Of a stretch of 64,000 nt of DNA, positions 21,255 through 31,395 are shown in pieces. Position 1 is the first letter of the stretch. Every line of letters begins with the position of its first letter. Below the pieces are notes generated by a model. It was not told the origin of the DNA and did not search any database. It saw only the letters and a list, made by a program, of their open reading frames with translations. Source of the DNA: Ilyonectria destructans. Its lineage: Eukaryota; Ascomycota; Sordariomycetes; Hypocreales; Nectriaceae. Position numbers and translations under genes: made by a program. The DNA is taken from contig JAHEWK010000003.1 in NCBI GenBank assembly GCA_020740775.1, forward strand, positions 1,612,001 through 1,676,000, given 5' to 3'.

Positions 21255-22748
21255 TATTGGTGAAAAGAGGGGCATTCATTGGCATACATAAGCATGCGAC
21301 ATTGCTAAGGAAATTACACCGGCGCTGTTTACCTCTGATCTACTGGCGCGCTTTGCTAACTTTGTTACAGCGGGGTTATTAGGGGACTATCAACCAGCTG
21401 CCAGCGAGCTTCTAGCAGACCACAGCCACTAATTACGGTCGCTTTTTTCCTGGCTTCTTTGCCAGAAATTCTTCTGTAGGGCGGGCACCCATCAGGATAA
21501 TAACTGGCAAGATGTTAAATATGTTTGCCTTGTGATGAATATGACTAGCTAGCTACGAGGGAAATGGGGTCTGCGGCCGTGGGTCTCCTTCAACCGCTTG
21601 ACTCAGCCCAGTTGCCGGATATCCCTGCGAGCGCTACCCAACCCTCAGGCAAGCTATCGCGAACCCTCAGTTTGTGTACGTTTACTCAAATAACCAGGGG
21701 ATCCCTCAGCTCAACTTGAATGACCACAGCACCTCTCGGTTGAGTTTTCAAGAATACCTTGTGGAATTATTTGTGCCTGTTTATTAGTCCAATTGAAAGT
21801 GACATGTTCTTCCACCGGTTTTTAATCTCTCGTGGGGCTTTAACTGGACAAGGTGAGTTTGTCACTGTAATGCACACGGCACGTTCAGCCGCGATATATG
21901 GATTTGTCCTGATGGCGGGTAGTTTGTTGTGTGTGACAGATTTAAAATTCATCTTGTCCAAATCTGTGACCCATGAACAAACAGCTGCCGGTTTGGCACG
22001 TACCTCTGAGATGACAATTCAGGCGAGACTTCCTGCCGTAGACAGAATCTGCCTTGTGTCTTCTAAACCACGTTTAGTGTTGACTGGCGATTGCGCCTTG
22101 GCATATATGTTGGAAAGGTAAATAGCGGTCACAGAAGCTGGGTATGTCACACCCGTTCTTCCCAGTCACAAAAATGCCGATTGGACCGCCTGTTGCTCTT
22201 TGAGGATCGCAGTTGACTATACACCGCGAATCATTTATCCATATCTCTGAATCGTATTTCACGTTTCACAAGTGGTAGGATGTACCACTAATATGTTGGC
22301 GTCTTGCGAGCCAGCATCCAAAGATTCACGACAAGGAGGGAAGATGATCCGCTGCCATTGATTAGGCCATGCAGAATGGCTAGCAAAGAAACCACGATAA
22401 AGGGAGCCAGTGAACAACACACAGTACTAATACCGAAATATTCATGTGCATGTCACAGTCACAGTGGAGCCCCTAATCTTGAAGCTCAGAGATTCACCAC
22501 GACCTGTATGAGTTCGAAAGGCTAGTCAATGCCATTTCTAGGACATTTTGTCAATGCTAGCTGGACGGATTATGAACACGGCGATGGGGTCCAGGGTATT
22601 AAATGAACAGCTAACCACCCTCTCAACTACTACATCCCGAGAGATTTCCATAATCCAAACACTCAATTCCCTATTTCTACCAGTCACAAAGCTATCCTTA
22701 GCTATCATCGACTCTTCAACGTCAATCTACAAGCGAGTGTCTGTCGAA
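21255..22748. other. 1.5-kb intergenic
   Basis: A 120-codon open frame at 21759-22121 (+) lacks any motif and is not called. The last 200 bp are CT/CA-rich and look like the leader of the gene at 22749. An extra upstream exon of that gene cannot be excluded. Confidence 0.4.
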
Positions 22749-23556
22749 ATGGACGAACCATATCTACGTCTTGAGAACCTCATGGCGACAGATGATGCGT
22801 ATATCAACTCTATACTGTCGTCTGAGGTGTTTCACCTTTATGTCATGTTTTTTCAATACGGTCTTGAGAAGCCAGAGGTGGGCCTGATGGTCAATTTTCA
22901 CCGGCCTATCGTCACACCTGATTGCACTGAGTATCGTGGATGCGTGCTTGACATCAGCTCCAACCCGGCGCCTCCCACGGCCACTGATCTTGAAATTGCG
23001 GTGGTTGGGGACTTAGGGAGAATCCGTGGGGCGCAAGTCGCGTTCCAGTTTCCTTTAATGCCCGCGTACACCGGATCTAGCCGCCTCACAGTCTTGAACC
23101 TGCTCAATATCCTCCGAGGAAGCCTCGACGGCCTCCCAAATGAGCATCACACCGACCTAACTCGCTTTGAGTTTAAACAGGATAACTCCCCGATACTTTG
23201 GAACAAAAGAGGTGGCAGGGATGTAATGTAAGAATAACCTCACTACAATCGAATATCAGAGCTAACTGAATTACAGCACCCAATGGATGGTCAGACTCTA
23301 CGAGTGTGGATTCATTGGTTGGACATCAGTAGGCCAAGGCATCGATGTAGAGTTGGTAAACTTTCACACGGTGCGCACCAACAACTTCCAGGACATTATT
23401 GGGCATGTCTACACGGATGGCGGATATGGCGCTGCCAATAGAAAGAAATGCAAGGTGTCTGCTCTCGAAATGGCACGGGGCAATTTTCGTGACGGGAGCG
23501 TGCTGCGCGCTGAAAACGTCGGCAGCATCCTCCTTCCTTATGACCAAAGCCAGTAG
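22749..23556 (+). CDS. Orphan protein, two exons
   Basis: Exons 22749-23227 and 23277-23556 join across a 49-bp intron (GTAAGA donor, GCTAAC branch, TACAG acceptor). They give 252 residues with the frame preserved: …GGRDVI, then TQWMVRLYECGFIGW. I chose the ATG at 22749 (gaaATGG context, start MDEPYLRLENL). The same frame is open back to an ATG at 22554, but that extension reads like translated 5' leader. No signal peptide, membrane helix or named domain is recognised. The middle has alternating hydrophobic strands and suggests a compact alpha/beta cytosolic protein. Confidence 0.55.
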
Positions 23557-24280
23557 CAGTTATGACTGAGTTCATAGTTGGCACTTGCCTATAATTGTGT
23601 TTGCAGGACACTGCATCTAAGAGTATGCCTCTACTGTGTGAGATCCAATGTGTTGTTGTATTAATTGAGAGAATCTTAATAGACTACGTGAACATGCATT
23701 CGTTACGTACATAAGTAGTGCCTGGTTCATATCATATATCATTGAACAAGGTAACACAACTATTTCCTCACTTCGAGAAAGTCAAGTGTGTTCGTTGAAG
23801 GCCGGCCCTTAGCAGATGTGGAATAGGGGGGTTCTGATGAAATTACCAGGGCCAGCGCACCGCTCCCCACTGTAGTGGGGGATTTAGGGGACGGATGCGC
23901 TATAGATGCCTGGGGCCTCCGGCTCGATCAACTCCCATGGTGACTTGGGTTGGCTGCGCTTGGGGTTGGTCACTAATTGGCGCTGGGACACCATTGCCCG
24001 TGGGCTTATTGGTGAAGCGGCTCAGTGAGGCGGCTCCTCCAGCTGGCCACCAGCTGGCACACGGCCGGCGCAGACGTGACTCATTTGTAGGTAGGAAGTA
24101 GCCCGGTAGCTGTGTTACCTTCCGCCAGCCTAAATTCGCGTTTCTCCACCATCACAACCATCACAACCATCACAACCTTCGGGCCGCTGCCCAGACAGCA
24201 CTTCTCGTCGGGCCCTTTGCCCTCGCTTTGACTTTGAGATCTCTCTCCTCATCTTCCCTACCCCTATCGATTATTCCATC
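23557..24280. other. Intergenic with short ACAACCATC tandem repeats
   Basis: No gene is seen. About three and a half copies of ACAACCATC occur at 24148-24178, close upstream of the next ATG, probably within its 5' leader. A 68-codon open frame at 23895-24101 lacks support. Confidence 0.45.
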
Positions 24281-26179
24281 ATGTCGGTCTTGGTCGCCAT
24301 CCGCACTGCTCTTGCCGATTCGGAATTCCACGATGGGGGCGCATTCCTCTCGCAGACAGATGGCCAGCCGCCGTGTTTCTACTGCCTCCAGCAGAAGTAT
24401 AACTATCTGGAGCTGACCTGCGCTTGCGGCTCGCTGGAAACCCGTTGCGTTCTCTGTCAACGCGCTGCCAAGAAATGCGGTGCGGTGAGTAGTTGCCGTT
24501 CCCGTTTGAGATGGGCTGATGCTGATTCTATCCGCAAGATTCCTCACGAAATGCTGAGCACTGCCGCCTGGTACTAGAACGCCCTCACGAAGCTCGGCCA
24601 GCATTCTGATCACAACGTCTTCACCCTCGCACCCCTCACTGGCCTTGGCCGCTGGCGTTTGTCCCGAGCCATGAGGCACACCGCCAACGCCTGGCGCACT
24701 ATTGCCGAGTTCATCGAGGACCCCGCCAGGGTCCGGGCAATTGGGGATTCTTCTGCGACCGCCGTGCAAATCCAGGAACTCGCCGCCCTACGTGAGACTA
24801 TCACGACTGATCTACTGCTCAAGGTATCACTGCCCATGCTTCGCTATTTTGACGTAGCTAACCGTACTTCCTCTTCCCAGATTGGCAAAATCACCAACAG
24901 TGACGACGTCGTTGCTCGCATCAACGCGGCCCAACCTCTCTACATCCGCGACCACGCTGCCATCTCTGGTTTAGTGACCTCGCTTCGATGTCTTTTGACC
25001 TCTGCCGACACCAGAGATCCAAAGGTGGCTGAGGAAGGCACACTGCCGGATTTCGATGTCGGTCTGACGTCGGTCACGATCAAGGAAGTCCGCGACTCCC
25101 TTGGAAAGCCTGCACCGTCTTGTGTTATCTCGTACAGTGGCAAAGCGCCTGTTCGCCGAGGTCCTTCAGATCATATTCCTTCGCGCACCTCCAAGCTCAC
25201 CACAGCCACTAGAGAGTCTGTCGCTATCCATCCCGTGTCCGAGACATGTCTACCTTCGGCTGAGCTTTCCACTAAGCGCGCATCGAAGGAGCCAGTGGCT
25301 TCTAGGAAGAAACCTCGCGTCACCCAGCGAGTTTCCCCCAGAGACTTCGACTTTTATGATGGTCTTGACCTGCCCCTTGATTCCTGCGTCGAGGATGACG
25401 ATTACGTCGACATTTGGGCAGTCGAGAAGACCACCGAGAGGGAGCCCATTAAATCTCGTTCTGCTAATCCTCGTGGTGGTATCCAGCGGTATTTTTCTAT
25501 CAACTCTTCAGCCGAAATTCCACAGCCTCAGCCTTGCCGATCGCCAATGGGCAAGAAATGCGACTTATCTCTCCAGGACAAAAGCCTCGCGTATACCCCT
25601 CTCTCATTAACTGACGGCGGTTTTACCAACTCTCGATTTGCCTCTCCCATTCTTCCAATTGTTGAGCATACCCTTGCCACCGACAGATCTCGTAAAGACA
25701 ATGAAGATCACTCTGTCTCGGATTCGTCAGTGACTGCTCCTGTTGAATCCACCCTTCTCGCAGAGAAATCCTCCCTGTCGCCTAAGCTACCCCGTCGACG
25801 CTTACCCGTCGCCGCTTCTTCGACATTCACGGCCGCGGATCCCTGCGTCATTTCAGACGACTCTGGCTCCTGTGAAGAGGATGCTTGCGACAGAACTTGT
25901 AACGGACCACTCGATGAACCCTCGCAGGCTGGAGTGCATCGCATGTTGGAGCAGCTATTGGAGGAGGCACGGGCAGAGTCCGCCAAGGAGCTCGCCGACC
26001 GAGAGAAAGTTCTTCGCGATCGGGCTGCAGCGCTGATGGCTTCGTCCAGAACTTCACGCACCTCCCTGGCTCGCGCCCGAGGAGATTTGCTTAACGCGAC
26101 CCCAACTGAACCTGTTATGAAAGAAAAAAAGACGACATCTGATCAAGGGGGTTCTTCCGGCCGAGGTGGCCGCTGTTAG
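24281..26179 (+). CDS. Orphan protein with N-terminal Cys cluster and C-terminal coiled coil
   Basis: Modelled exons are 24281-24484, 24578-24823 and 24881-26179 (582 residues). The first intron (93 bp, GTGAGT…CTAG) is required because the direct frame hits a stop. The second (57 bp, GTATCA…CCCAG, branch GCTAAC) is a multiple of three without stops, so retention would add 19 residues and stay in frame. Residues 32-66 carry a compact cluster, CFYC…TCACG…CVLCQ…KKC (C32, C35, C47, C49, C56, C59, C66), likely to bind zinc. The middle is Ser/Pro-rich and disordered with basic patches (RKKPRVTQR). Residues near 500-560 (HRMLEQLLEEARAESAKELA) form a coiled coil. I do not recognise a family. A nuclear protein-protein adaptor is a guess. 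Confidence 0.6.
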
Positions 26180-26310
26180 GTGTCGTGGTGTGTTAATTAT
26201 CTTCGGGATTTTGTTCATCACCTCCGGAATGGGGCTGGGATGGATCATAGCTGAGTGGCATATCGTCTCATATTGTAAAATTCAAGGGTCCTTTGATCCA
26301 TCGCTTTAAT

Positions 26311-26876
26311 TCATTCATCAATAATACCAATGGTGCTAATGATGTCCATGCATGCCAAGTCTATATACCAGTTTTCCCGTTCACGAATGTCCCTGTATAG
26401 CTTGAGCAAATACAGCTCCTCCAGATACCTGTTTTCGTCCTCCGATAGCTCCAGGCCTCTAGTTGCTAGAGCCTCATCAATGCGTTTAACAGTGCTGTAG
26501 CCTATGATGGGAGCTGTCACTCTTCGATTTAACCACGCTAGGCTGGCATGGCTCATCAGCCAATTCCGCTTTTCAGGGATCTGCTCTATCCTTGATATGA
26601 TCCTGTCCGTGTTGCGATCGTGATAGCGTATAGTGGGCCGTTGGCGCTGAGGGATGCCCGAATAGACGCTGGTTCTTGCGATGGACGACGCGAGAGCCTG
26701 CCGGATGCGAAAGGGCCCCACTGCATACCGTCAGCGTTAATGATTTCATCGTCAGTGGATAAAGAACATACCGGGATTAAACCAACACCGGTCAGGTTGC
26801 AGTACCTGTTCATCTCCCTTTCTTCTTCTCGGTAAAGAAGGTCGTAGTGGTTTTGCATTGAGACGAATTTCGTCAA
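26311..26876 (-). pseudogene. Truncated, frameshifted aldo-keto reductase
   Basis: This is the C-terminal third of a fungal aldo-keto reductase on the minus strand. [20 protein letters not shown] and GVGLIP are followed, across a 51-bp intron (26771-26721, GTATGT…GCAG), by [11 protein letters not shown]. The frame then shifts once, and the rest of the domain continues as the [30 protein letters not shown] and RIDEALATRGLELSEDE segments. About 180 N-terminal residues, with the catalytic Tyr/Lys/Asp/His barrel half, are missing. The fragment begins at what looks like an ancestral exon boundary (TTGCAG just upstream), 18 bp from the divergent carrier-domain gene. The single frameshift lies in the variable loop before the IEQI segment. 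No functional enzyme is expected. Confidence 0.75.
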
Positions 26877-26894
26877 TCCCTTTGTCTCTGCAAT

Positions 26895-27158
26895 ATGACA
26901 TCACAGACAGAACGGCGGCTTCAGACCAACTGGGCCCAGGTTCTCAAAACCGAGTCAATAGCCATTGGTCCAGATGACAGATTCTTCAAACTCGGCGAAA
27001 ATTCAATTACTGCCATGAAGCTAGTGGGCGACGCTCGCAATGTGGGCGTCAACTTGGCGGTGGCAGACATCTTCCGTCGTGAAACACTTGTTGCGCTCAC
27101 TCGTCAAAAAGTCCACCCGCCTTTGCTGACCCGGATGCCCGGGCTAGGAACGTCTTAG
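26895..27158 (+). CDS. Lone peptidyl-carrier (thiolation) domain, NRPS fragment
   Basis: The 87-residue frame encodes little more than one PCP/ACP fold: [13 protein letters not shown] helix 1, [20 protein letters not shown] with the phosphopantetheine Ser37 in the (G/D)xS motif, and [12 protein letters not shown] helix 3. Phosphopantetheinyl transferase would attach the arm at Ser37. Carrier domains of this type normally sit between adenylation and condensation domains of nonribosomal peptide synthetases, and none of those are nearby. It could be a remnant of a deleted NRPS or, less likely, a free-standing carrier. It lies head-to-head with the truncated reductase, which fits a collapsed biosynthetic cluster. 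Confidence 0.7.
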   Translation: MTSQTERRLQTNWAQVLKTESIAIGPDDRFFKLGENSITAMKLVGDARNVGVNLAVADIFRRETLVALTRQKVHPPLLTRMPGLGTS

Positions 27159-27452
27159 TCCGCGTAACCACCTATGAGTAGCCACCGTTCTATGAGAGCC
27201 CCCAGTAGCTGCTACAAAGAATCGCATCTTTCTGTCCTCTTTTCAGCTGCCAGTAGCAGCCCCTTGCCTCTCGCTTCCACTGCGACTTGCCGTCTTCCAT
27301 CTCTCCCCATTTGGCAAGACAAGCCCGGTCTGCGTCTATATACTCTTGTGTAGTTGATGCGCTTCTTAATGTCCTTCATAAATAAAACGCTAAGATGCTT
27401 TCCAGATGCTGATGTTCACTCTACTCTCTGTGCCTATTACCTTCCTCCGCCC

Positions 27453-28446
27453 TCAGCCGGGGTGGCCCCCTCGCCATGATCCAATAAAAAGATGCTCGAC
27501 AAGAATGGCTTCATCTCCTTTCTCATGAGTGTTCTCGTGCGGCAGCCATCCGAAGCTATCCTTGGGTAGAACCAAGACGTCGCCAATCAAGCGAGGCTCC
27601 TCAAGTTTGTCCAGCTCATCGCCGGTGTGCTCTACGCCTGTCATCTCCTTGAAGTAGTCCATGATGACCTTGGTGAAGGCGAAAGGTCCGGTGGTGGCCA
27701 TGACATCCTCAAAGGTAACGGCCTGCCCGGGCTTCTTGGCCGCAAGCAGCTTGCTGAGGCCTTGGGTCACCTGTTCAACAACCGTCCTGATGGCAGGATG
27801 ATTTGGCTTGGCCAGCACTGTGTATTGACATAGCTGGACGGAATACGGGGAGTTGGGCCAGATGGGTTGTTTGTGGTGATCATTTTCTATGCCGATGACC
27901 AGGTTCACCGAATCTTGGTACTCCTTTGGGACCCATTTCGAGACTGGCTGATGGGGATAGACGTCGATATCTGCCCATACACCACCTTCGCGCAACAGTA
28001 TCAGGTATCTCAAGAAGTCGGCTTTTAGGATCGGGTCATGAAGGCTCGTGAAGACGTCGGAAATAGGTGCATCGAAGTGGTCACGAACATAGGCGTCGTT
28101 GTTCGCGTCGGTGATGCGTTCGTAGCGCCAATCCGGATTGACGACGCGCCATTGATGGGGAAAGCCGACAGTGCGATCCGTCGGGTCCTCGGAGTCGTCC
28201 TTCCAGCTCTGCCAGATCTTCGAAGGGAAAGGTTCGTTCTTTTGTACAGCCGGAGGTGTCGGTGGTGGTTGGTGGGAGGTGCCCGCTGTATCGCAGGTTA
28301 GCTTCCGAGGTTCCAAGATGGGCGCGAATCTGGAACTAACGGCCTTGTCGGCTGTTGTATGCGTAATTGCCAGTTAACAGAACGACGATGGCGACGCCTG
28401 CTAGCAGAGTATAGGCGTACTTCTTTTGCGTCAATACCGACAACAT
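27453..28446 (-). CDS. GT32 glycosyltransferase (Och1-like, type II membrane)
   Basis: Exons 28446-28341 and 28285-27453 join across a 55-bp intron (GTTAGT…ATACAG) to give 312 residues. An N-terminal anchor (YAYTLLAGVAIVVLLTGNYAY, about residues 9-29) predicts a type II Golgi protein. The catalytic core begins FPSKIWQSWKD (initiation-specific mannosyltransferase signature) and contains ADFLRYLILLREGGVWADID, with the sugar-nucleotide/Mn-binding DxD at D141-D143. The C-terminal HLFIGSWRGGHPG is also family-typical. The likely role is adding mannose or a related hexose to glycoproteins or glycolipids. It stands alone, with no other glycan gene beside it. Confidence 0.85.
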
Positions 28447-29407
28447 GGCGGCCGAGCTGTGTGTGTTGAAGGAGCTGGAAACACAAGATGCGACGGGGGA
28501 CCGTAACGCATCTGCGCACTCGAGCCCGCGGCTGCGGAGGGCGGCAGCGTAGAAAAGTCGGGTTAGTGGGTGTGTGTAAACGCCAGGTTGGTTATCTCAA
28601 AGCTGAAGAGGCGGGGATTCAGCCAGCGCCTAGTAATCAGCTGCTGGGGTACCCCTTCCACACCCTAAACGGATCACATTTGCACCTCCATCCACAAGCG
28701 TGGCGGGGGGCTTTTTGATCCCGGTGGCGCCGTCTCTTGTCCCGCTCACAACCCCCCCAGTCAAGCTTGTGATGGTGGTGTGGGGGGCTTTGAGACATCA
28801 TCAACCAACACACCAGTCAGAGGTCGCCATGATAGCCAAGGTAAATAGCCAAGCTTAACTCTGCTACCAACAGAGCGGCAATATGACCAGAAATTTCCTC
28901 CTGTAATCTCCGTATGCTGAAAAACAACAGTCCCCACGCACGGTTGCGTCCTCTCAGTTTTCGCCGATATCTGAAGACACACAGGTCACAAAAACAATGA
29001 GAATGAGAACTCCACAAACCAAAGCGATGGCCGATTATGATTCTATAAAAACGGCGCGTTTGCTGAACCACGGCGGGCTCTGTGTTCTCCTCGGTTAAGG
29101 GAGCCAGCATTATCCGGCTTCTTGCAGTGCTAGCTCAGCCAGACCCATCTGATGCATCCCGCTTGGCGAATGGAACCCCTGCTTTCGCGAAATGGAGAAG
29201 ACACCGCCGCCCAGTGCGGTAATGTAGGTACGACCAACATGCTTTAGACCTGGCACAACATTCACTGTTGTCTCGCTCTCTATTGTCCAGGCACCCCCAA
29301 GGCTTTCCCGCTGCGCCTTCTGCTAAATCTTGTTCCCATATTTTCTGCTTGTCTCCTACGCTTCACATGTCCACTCGTTCAAGACGCTGCGCGGTCCATT
29401 TGCCACG
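28447..29407. other. Intergenic between divergent genes
   Basis: It contains the promoters of the GT32 gene (-) and the membrane protein at 29408 (+). Short G/C homopolymer runs occur near 28705-28790. No coding signal is seen. Confidence 0.45.
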
Positions 29408-30346
29408 ATGACCAGGTTCACCTCTGTCTTCTTTTTCTTTTGTTCCTTTCAAGCGCGTTTTGCCACCAGCCAGTGCTACTACCCTAATGGAGACGAGGCC
29501 GCGGACTTCCCTTGCGATCCGAAAGCGGACGAGAGCGTTTGTTGTGGAGGCGGCTTAGGCTCAGTGTGCCTATCGAACAAGCTATGCCTAGGGGCCAACG
29601 GAAATACGGTGCGAGGCTCCTACACAGATAAGAACTGGGCATCTTCAGAGTGTGCCATGTTTTGCCTTGGTAAGTTGCAGCTCTACCACCAGTCTCAGCG
29701 GTCGTGCTAACATGACGAAGGCGCGGACGCAGGAGGAACCGACTTGATATCGTGCTCGAACGTCACAAACAGCGATACATCATACTGCTGTGATCCCAAT
29801 CCGAACTGCTGCAACAGTGGCGTCGGCAGGTTCAATGTGCTTCCGTCTGAGCCAGATATTTGGGCGACATGGGACCGAAAAGCGACCGAATACGCCGTTG
29901 TCGGCACAGTGTTCGACAGCGACCCCGCGTCTACAACCGCACCGGCCACAACGACCAGTATACCATCGGCCACGACTTCAACATCCGCGCCCGGCACTAC
30001 CACAATCGAGACGTCTGCACCAAGCAATTCGGCACTAAACACGTCAGCACCGTCCGAGACACCTTCGGGACTCTCGACTGGCGCTAAGGCAGGGATTGGG
30101 GCTGGCGCTGGCGTTGGGGCAATAGTCGTTGCGGCGGTGGCATACCTTCTGTGGAAGACGCTCAAGAACGACAGGGCTGCGAAGGAGAACAAGCAATTAC
30201 CTCTTACCAACCACGAGCAGCCACCGAAGGATGGTGCGTGGCAGCAGTCCCACTATGCGCCAAAGGAGCCTCAAGTCCCACAGGAACTCCACGGAGACCA
30301 ATATCAGGGCTCTAACGTGCGGGCTGAGCTACCGGCACACAACTGA
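29408..30346 (+). CDS. Cysteine-rich single-pass membrane protein with Ser/Thr stalk
   Basis: Exons 29408-29669 and 29721-30346 join across a 51-bp intron (GTAAGT…CGAAG) to give 295 residues. I chose the ATG at 29408 because MTRFTSVFFFFCSFQARFATS then forms the signal peptide. The ectodomain has about a dozen cysteines, including CYYPNG, SVCCGGG, SYCCDPNPNCC. A mucin-like TSA/TT-rich stalk follows, probably O-mannosylated, then one transmembrane helix (IGAGAGVGAIVVAAVAYLLW) and a 60-residue cytosolic tail. The layout matches ascomycete surface proteins of WSC/Mid2 stress-sensor architecture, but the cysteine pattern is not the canonical WSC domain. It probably sits in the plasma membrane. Confidence 0.75.
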
Positions 30347-31395
30347 TAGGATTGAAGCTGGAAGTCGATACTGCGGTGGTTCATTCTACTTTCAGGACTG
30401 ATATGGTAATGGATGGACTGGAGAAGTGGCGGTTATATGAGAATAGCAATAGATACCCATTTTGTAGCAATTTGCGAATACCTTAAGTTACAGTCGTCGT
30501 TTTGTACTCTTGACATGTTGAAGTTAGCGGTTAATAAAATTTCCAGTTTAATCACAGCACTATCAAGTCCGATCGCTCGCACTAGTTGGGCTTTGAGAGA
30601 CGACGGGTGGATTGTCTTGAAGCACCAAGTAGTCTTTAAGAAGTCCGTGTGGTGCATTAAAGTTAGCTCTCGAGCTCTGCTAATAGTACTTTAGGGTCTT
30701 CGAGTTGGTCTTGAAGACCAGGTTCTACTACCGCAGATGCTGGGTCTTCTGACAGTGGGTGAGATGCTTCAGGCCCCTCTACACAAGAGCGTTAGTTATC
30801 TTTGTGTTAGAACTGGCGGTGATACCCGTTAAGCTCTCCGTAATCTGGACTTGTGGCCAACATGCTGTGGAAGACCGGAAGAGAAATTTTTACCTTTAAG
30901 CTGGCTCGGAAGGCTGTGGGCCTGGGTTTCAATATCCTCTTCAGTTAGGAGCTGTTTCCTCCCACCAGTCAGCAAATTGGGCTCTACTCGTAGACATCCG
31001 CACACTGCTGGCTCTGACTACAGTAGGTTAGACCTACTTACTTTCTGGCAGCTCAACTTCAGCTTCAGCTAGCCGATTCGTCTGTTTGTTTCCTTCAATA
31101 CTATGATGCTCCGGAGCCTAGTGGACCTGAACCAGGGCCAGAGGATTGACAGCAAGCCGGTAGAGGAGCTTTCGGAGTCGCGAAAAGCCCAAGAAAGACC
31201 AACGGCTTCCAAAGGGCGTTGGGTAAAGTCAGCGTATGATGGACACGCTTACGTGTTAATAGCCTCCAAAAGCTCTCCTAAAAGTATCTCGTTTACTACG
31301 TACATGATGACTAAGTGGCCCTCAAGTGCAATGTGAAGTCCTCAGAACAAAATAATTGGATCTATGGTGTAAATAATAATAACAATGTCTTCTTA
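30347..31395. other. Intergenic with possible minus-strand coding relic
   Basis: On the minus strand two short in-phase exon-like segments (30951-30894 and 30778-30663) with plausible splice signals would encode an acidic C-terminal tail ending in a stop. The next segment upstream does not join in phase and carries stops. This may be the 3' end of a dead gene but is not called as one. Confidence 0.25.

Noticed and set aside
30663..30951. Two in-phase exon-like segments on the minus strand
   Set aside because: The next upstream segment cannot be joined in phase and contains stops, so no gene model could be completed.
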